From NCBI GenBank assembly GCA_012728155.1, contig JAAYFR010000193.1, positions 1 to 10,735 on the forward strand: DNA of 10,735 nt. Reading direction: 5' to 3'. The translations under genes and the position numbers were made by a program. Below the pieces are notes generated by a model. That model was given only the letters and a program-made list of their open reading frames with translations. It did not search any database and was not told the origin of the DNA. This DNA is from Bacteroidales bacterium. Its GTDB lineage: Bacteria > Bacteroidota > Bacteroidia > Bacteroidales > Dysgonomonadaceae. Shown in pieces: positions 7,604 to 10,735 of this stretch (position 1 is the stretch's first letter; each line of letters opens with the position of its first letter).

Positions 7604-7638
7604 GTGGCAACTAAAGGATTTCCCCCTTTAGTTGCCAC
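7604..7638 (+). terminator. Perfect 14-bp hairpin between pflB and pflA (attenuator or mRNA 3' stabiliser)
   Basis: GTGGCAACTAAAGG (7604-7617) is exactly complementary to CCTTTAGTTGCCAC (7625-7638) around a 7-base loop. It begins 7 bases after the pflB stop and ends 15 bases before the pflA ATG, leaving the pflA ribosome site free. The following sequence TTGCTTTGG is only moderately T-rich, so a partial terminator or an exonuclease barrier protecting pflB mRNA is more likely than a complete stop. Either would give much more PflB than PflA, as fits enzyme and activase. The function is inferred. Confidence 0.7.
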
Positions 7639-7653
7639 TTGCTTTGGTAAGAT

Positions 7654-8379
7654 ATGGTAGGACGAATACATTCCCTGGAGAGTTTCGGGACGGTGGACGG
7701 GCCGGGCATCCGCTTCGTGGTTTTCCTGCAAGGCTGTCCCCTGCGTTGCCTCTACTGCCATAATCCCGATACATGGGATTTGAAACAGACAGGGAAATAT
7801 CTCCTTTCTCCCGGGGAACTATTGGAAGAGGTGCTTCGTTATAAGAGTTTCATCGCCAAGGGAGGCGTTACTGTTACCGGTGGAGAGCCTCTGTTGCAGC
7901 CGGAATTCCTGTTTGAATTCTACTCCTTATGCAAGGAAAACAGTATCCATACCGCACTCGATACTTCCGGTGCCATTTTTACAGAATCAGTGAAGAAAGT
8001 ATACGATATAGTAGATTTGGTATTGCTCGATGTGAAATCGATCGATGCGGATCAACATAAAGAACTCACCGGAGTAAAAATCGATAATACGTTGAAGTCC
8101 CTCAATTATCTCGAAGAGATCAACAAACCTACTTGGGTGCGCCATGTGATTGTGCTGGGATGGACAGATGATGATTTTTTACTGAAAAAAACTGCCGATT
8201 ACCTTGCTTCCTATCGCTGTATCGAAAAAGTGGAACTGCTGCCATATCATGATATGGGCACACGTAAATATGAACAGCTGGGGATGGAATACCGATTGAA
8301 AGACGCACTCCCGTTATCGAAAGAGCGACTGGAAAATGCCCGTACTATTTTTAGAGAAACAGGGCTTCGGGTAGGGTAA
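7654..8379 (+). CDS. pflA: Pyruvate formate-lyase-activating enzyme (radical SAM)
   Basis: A 241-residue radical SAM enzyme that uses S-adenosylmethionine and a 4Fe-4S cluster to abstract a hydrogen from the PflB radical glycine (here G721), switching PflB on. The cluster motif C-x3-C-x2-C is C28, C32 and C35 in GCPLRCLYCHNPDTWD. The SAM-contacting GGE motif is at 76-78 in VTVTGGEPLLQPEF. The N terminus GRIHSLESFGTVDGPGIRFV and the later LLPYHDMGTRKYEQLG are characteristic of PflA. Length matches the family (about 240-250), and there is no extra ferredoxin-type domain, consistent with a PFL activase and unlike many other glycyl-radical activases. It lies downstream of pflB across the hairpin and probably shares its transcript. 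The ATG at 7654 is preceded by GGTAAGAT. Nothing appears broken. Confidence 0.97.
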   Translation: MVGRIHSLESFGTVDGPGIRFVVFLQGCPLRCLYCHNPDTWDLKQTGKYLLSPGELLEEVLRYKSFIAKGGVTVTGGEPLLQPEFLFEFYSLCKENSIHTALDTSGAIFTESVKKVYDIVDLVLLDVKSIDADQHKELTGVKIDNTLKSLNYLEEINKPTWVRHVIVLGWTDDDFLLKKTADYLASYRCIEKVELLPYHDMGTRKYEQLGMEYRLKDALPLSKERLENARTIFRETGLRVG

Positions 8380-8400
8380 GTGAATTTTCTTAGGAACGAG

Positions 8401-8429
8401 GGCAGAAGCAAACTTGTTTGTATTATGCC
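8401..8429. repeat. Nested inverted repeat downstream of pflA
   Basis: GGCA (8401-8404) pairs with TGCC (8426-8429), and CAAAC (8409-8413) pairs with GTTTG (8416-8420), around internal loops GAAG and TATTA. As RNA the apex would be CAAA-CUUG-UUUG with a CUUG tetraloop. It lies 21 bases after the pflA stop. It could be a transcript-end structure or a copy of a dispersed intergenic repeat; no T-run follows, so a simple terminator is not supported. Confidence 0.35.
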
Positions 8430-8546
8430 GAGTGACGACAGAAAATCTACGTAGTGAAAAGTGAAAATTAAAAATATAGTCGCTAAATTGGAAGTATGTC
8501 GAAAAGAGAATACAAGGAGGAAGGTCTTTCATAATGAAATTTTCGC

Positions 8547-8554
8547 TAAATTTG
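8547..8554 (+). promoter_or_regulatory. Possible -7 box for the second antitoxin gene
   Basis: TAAATTTG fits TAnnTTTG and lies 49 bases before the antitoxin ATG. A TTTC at 8527-8530 is too close (16 bases) for the usual -33 spacing. A similar sequence, CGCTAAATTGG, occurs at 8481-8491. AT-rich context makes chance matches likely. Confidence 0.3.
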
Positions 8555-8603
8555 TAAATCATAATCTGAAGGAGTATTCAGGGTAAAATTTAAAAATTTG
8601 GTT

Positions 8604-8843
8604 ATGAAAACAATAGCGGTTAAACGGAGAAAGCTGATAGATGAAATCAACCGGTCTCAGAATGAGAGATTATTGGATGAACTTTATCTTTTTATTCAAA
8701 AAGATAATCAGTTAGAGGATGTTTATTGTTTGTCTGATGATCAGAAAGACGCCATTGCAATTGCTCGGGAACAGATTAAGAATGGCCAGATTTACGACAA
8801 TGAAGAGGTCGAAAACGAGATAAGGCAATGGCTCGAAGAGTAG
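8604..8843 (+). CDS. Antitoxin-like protein of a RelE/ParE-type toxin-antitoxin module
   Basis: A 79-residue, highly charged, probably helical protein starting MKTIAVKRRKLIDEINRSQN and ending in an acidic stretch (EEVENEIRQWLEE). The pattern LSDDQKDAIAIAREQIKNGQIY plus an acidic C-terminal helix ending in WL is common in small Bacteroidota antitoxins. The same A-x-x-x-I-x-x-G-x-(V/I)-Y core appears in the antitoxin at 615-845, but the N termini differ, so the two are not recent duplicates. I prefer the ATG at 8604; the TTG at 8598 in the same frame would add only two residues. The next gene starts at ATG 8828 and overlaps this one by 16 bases, the usual arrangement for coupled antitoxin-toxin translation. 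Because that toxin is truncated, the antitoxin may now be a relic or a solo regulator. Confidence 0.7.
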   Translation: MKTIAVKRRKLIDEINRSQNERLLDELYLFIQKDNQLEDVYCLSDDQKDAIAIAREQIKNGQIYDNEEVENEIRQWLEE

Positions 8844-8932
8844 TACTTTCAGAATTGGCTCGGGATGATCGAAGACAAATCCTTGAATATAATGGTACAA
8901 GGAAGATGAGAAATTTAATTGAAAAACTTTAA
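8828..8932 (+). pseudogene. Truncated RelE/ParE-type toxin
   Basis: This frame overlaps the antitoxin 3' end by 16 bases. It encodes 34 residues beginning MARRVVLSELARDDRRQILEY and then NGTRKMRNLIEKL before consecutive TAA and TAG codons at 8930-8935. The first 21 residues match the N-terminal strand and first helix of RelE/ParE toxins (a basic MAR-R-V start, then A-x-x-D-x-x-x-I-x-E-Y). In intact proteins I would expect a longer segment, roughly W-Y-x-R-N-G, between ILEY and GTRK, so a small internal deletion is likely as well. Normal length is about 95-100 residues, so the second half with its catalytic or gyrase-contacting residues is absent. The +1 frame stays open from 8923 to 9066 and could carry frameshifted remains (GKIIDFS, RLKYYRN), but that resemblance is slight. 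The product should be inactive. Confidence 0.6.
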
Positions 8933-9062
8933 TAGACAAATATATATCGGATTTTGACAGAATGTATAATACATACTTGGGAAAGATCATTGATTTTTCT
9001 CAAACTTATTTAAATAAAATAAATAGTCAAGATCGATTAAAATATTATAGGAATAGCGCATT

Positions 9063-10735
9063 ATGAATACAGAAAGTCCAGTGTTGGAAGAGAATAAGAA
9101 AAGCCTTAATTTTATAGAACAGATCGTGGAGAACGACCTGAAAGAAGGGAAAAACGACGGTCGTATACAGACGCGATTTCCGCCGGAACCCAATGGTTAC
9201 CTGCATATCGGCCATGCCAAAGCGATCTGCCTCGATTTTGGTATTGCGGAAAGATACAACGGAATTTGCAATCTCCGTTTCGATGACACCAATCCGGTGA
9301 AAGAAGATGTGGAGTATGTCGATTCCATTATGGAGGATATAAAATGGCTGGGATTCCACTGGGAAAATGTCTATTATGCTTCTGATTATTTCCAGCAATT
9401 GTGGGATTTTGCCCTGAAACTTATCAAAGAAGGGAAAGCCTACGTGGATGAACAGTCGGCAGACGAGATCGCAAAACAAAAAGGAACCCCTACCGTGCCG
9501 GGTATCCATAGTCCCTATCGCGACCGCCCCATGGAGGAGTCGCTGGAGCTGTTTGAGAAAATGAACAGTGGCGAGATCCCCGAAGGGAAGATGGTGCTGC
9601 GTGCCAAAATAGACATGGCTTCGTCCAACATGCATTTCCGTGATCCCATCATCTACCGGGTGATCCATATTCCGCACCATCGTACCGGTACAGAGTGGAA
9701 GGTTTATCCCATGTATGATTTCGCACATGGGCAGTCCGACTATTTCGAGGGAGTGACACACTCGCTTTGTACCTTGGAGTTCGAGGTGCACCGTCCCCTC
9801 TATGACTGGTTCCTCGATCAACTGGCGGATAGTGATTATCGTCCCCGTCAGACTGAGTTCAACCGCTGGAACCTCACTTACACGTTGATGAGTAAGCGTA
9901 AACTGTTGCAGCTGGTACAGGAAAAACTGGTTTCGGGATGGGACGATCCCCGGATGCCGACGCTGACCGGTATGCGCCGAAGAGGATATACGCCACAGGC
10001 GATCCGCAATTTTATCGACAAGATCGGTTATACGAAATATGAGGCCATCAACGATTTGTCGCTGTTGGAACATGCGGTGCGTGAGGATTTGAACGCTCAT
10101 GCCATACGTGTGTCGGGGGTGATCGATCCCATCAAACTGATCCTTACCAATTACCCCGAAGGGCAGGAAGAGGAGATGGAGGCGATCAATAATCCCGAAG
10201 ATGAAACCATGGGTAGCAGGAAAGTGAAGTTTAGCCGCGAACTCTGGATCGAACGCGATGACTTCATGGAAGAGGCACCCAAGAAATACTTCCGCTTGAC
10301 ACCCGGAAATGAGGTGCGCCTGAAAAATGGCTATATCGTGAAATGTACCGGTTGCAAGAGGGATGAAGAGGGAAACGTGACGGAGGTATATGCCGAATAT
10401 GACCCGATGACGAAGAGCGGTATGCCTGATTCGAACCGGAGAGTAAAGGGAACCATCCACTGGGTATCGGTACCCCACAGCCTGGATGCGGAAGTAAGAC
10501 TCTACGACCGCCTTTTTATGGTGGAAGATCCGGCAGGCGAAAAAGAGAGGGATTTCAGGGAGCTGTTGAATCCCGATTCTCTGATCGTAAAAAAAGGGTG
10601 TAAGGTGGAAGAGTACCTGAAGGAGGCCAAACCGCTGGATAGCTTCCAGTTTCAAAGGATCGGCTACTTCAATGTGGATACCGATTCAACGGAAAATGGC
10701 ATAGTATTGAACCGTACGGTAGCACTCAAGGACTC
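9063..10735 (+). CDS. glnS: Glutaminyl-tRNA synthetase (3' partial)
   Basis: A cytoplasmic class I aminoacyl-tRNA synthetase that charges tRNA-Gln directly with glutamine; 557 codons are visible before the window ends. The catalytic HIGH signature is at residues 48-51 in PPEPNGYLHIGHAKAICLDFG, and the KMSKS counterpart is MSKRK (276-280) in NLTYTLMSKRKLLQ. The pattern FPPEPNGYLHIGHAK and FDDTNP (73-78) identify GlnRS rather than GluRS. The C-terminal anticodon-binding beta-barrel region follows from about residue 340. The last visible segment, VLNRTVALKD, resembles the family's terminal strand, so only a handful of residues should be missing. The ATG at 9063 precedes a typical N terminus (KKSLNFIEQIVENDLKEGK). 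Its ATG overlaps, as ATGA, the stop of a short upstream frame (8962-9066). Presence of GlnRS implies the organism need not rely on the GatCAB route for Gln-tRNA. Confidence 0.97.
   Translation, partial: MNTESPVLEENKKSLNFIEQIVENDLKEGKNDGRIQTRFPPEPNGYLHIGHAKAICLDFGIAERYNGICNLRFDDTNPVKEDVEYVDSIMEDIKWLGFHWENVYYASDYFQQLWDFALKLIKEGKAYVDEQSADEIAKQKGTPTVPGIHSPYRDRPMEESLELFEKMNSGEIPEGKMVLRAKIDMASSNMHFRDPIIYRVIHIPHHRTGTEWKVYPMYDFAHGQSDYFEGVTHSLCTLEFEVHRPLYDWFLDQLADSDYRPRQTEFNRWNLTYTLMSKRKLLQLVQEKLVSGWDDPRMPTLTGMRRRGYTPQAIRNFIDKIGYTKYEAINDLSLLEHAVREDLNAHAIRVSGVIDPIKLILTNYPEGQEEEMEAINNPEDETMGSRKVKFSRELWIERDDFMEEAPKKYFRLTPGNEVRLKNGYIVKCTGCKRDEEGNVTEVYAEYDPMTKSGMPDSNRRVKGTIHWVSVPHSLDAEVRLYDRLFMVEDPAGEKERDFRELLNPDSLIVKKGCKVEEYLKEAKPLDSFQFQRIGYFNVDTDSTENGIVLNRTVALKD

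Noticed and set aside
6457..7761. 434-codon minus-strand frame
   Set aside because: It is antisense to pflB and the start of pflA, is His/Ile-rich shadow sequence and has no domain features.
9045..10655. Long minus-strand open frame of 536 codons
   Set aside because: It lies wholly opposite glnS, whose plus-strand translation carries the HIGH and MSK motifs; the reverse frame is a codon-bias shadow.

Overview
The window looks like one end of a metagenomic or draft contig from a strict or facultative anaerobe of the Bacteroidota, most likely Bacteroidales. Supporting signs are TAnnTTTG-type -7 boxes (TATCTTTG in front of two genes), A-rich leaders instead of strong Shine-Dalgarno sequences, a GlnRS, and protein sequences that read like Bacteroidales homologues. 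A family such as Dysgonomonadaceae is a guess from overall feel only. The first 69 bases are pure C and are almost certainly a sequencing or assembly artefact at the contig edge.

Left part (70-2307): the 3' part of a DUF234-type AAA ATPase gene runs into a convergent small antitoxin gene. The antitoxin's partner toxin survives only as a 25-codon stub (GTG start overlapping the antitoxin stop, reading VKIIWT and then losing similarity). Next comes a divergently placed urea transporter (minus strand) and a 460-base gene-free stretch with several palindromic segments and a probable promoter.

Middle part (2308-8379), all plus strand: an EamA/DMT-family exporter, tsaD (tRNA t6A37 synthesis), then a fermentative pyruvate formate-lyase cluster focA-pflB-pflA. 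PflB cleaves pyruvate to acetyl-CoA and formate, PflA installs its glycyl radical, and FocA would move the formate across the membrane. In this copy focA has an in-frame TAG exactly between its two three-helix halves, while pflB and pflA look intact. A perfect 14-bp hairpin separates pflB from pflA and probably sets their relative expression.

Right part (8380-10735): a 224-base gap with a nested inverted repeat, a second antitoxin whose overlapping RelE/ParE-type toxin is truncated after 34 codons, and glnS (glutaminyl-tRNA synthetase), which runs off the window a few residues short of its C terminus. No tRNA, rRNA, CRISPR array or transposase was found. The most noteworthy points are the focA nonsense codon and the two independent antitoxin genes that have each lost their toxin; no wholly new system is evident.
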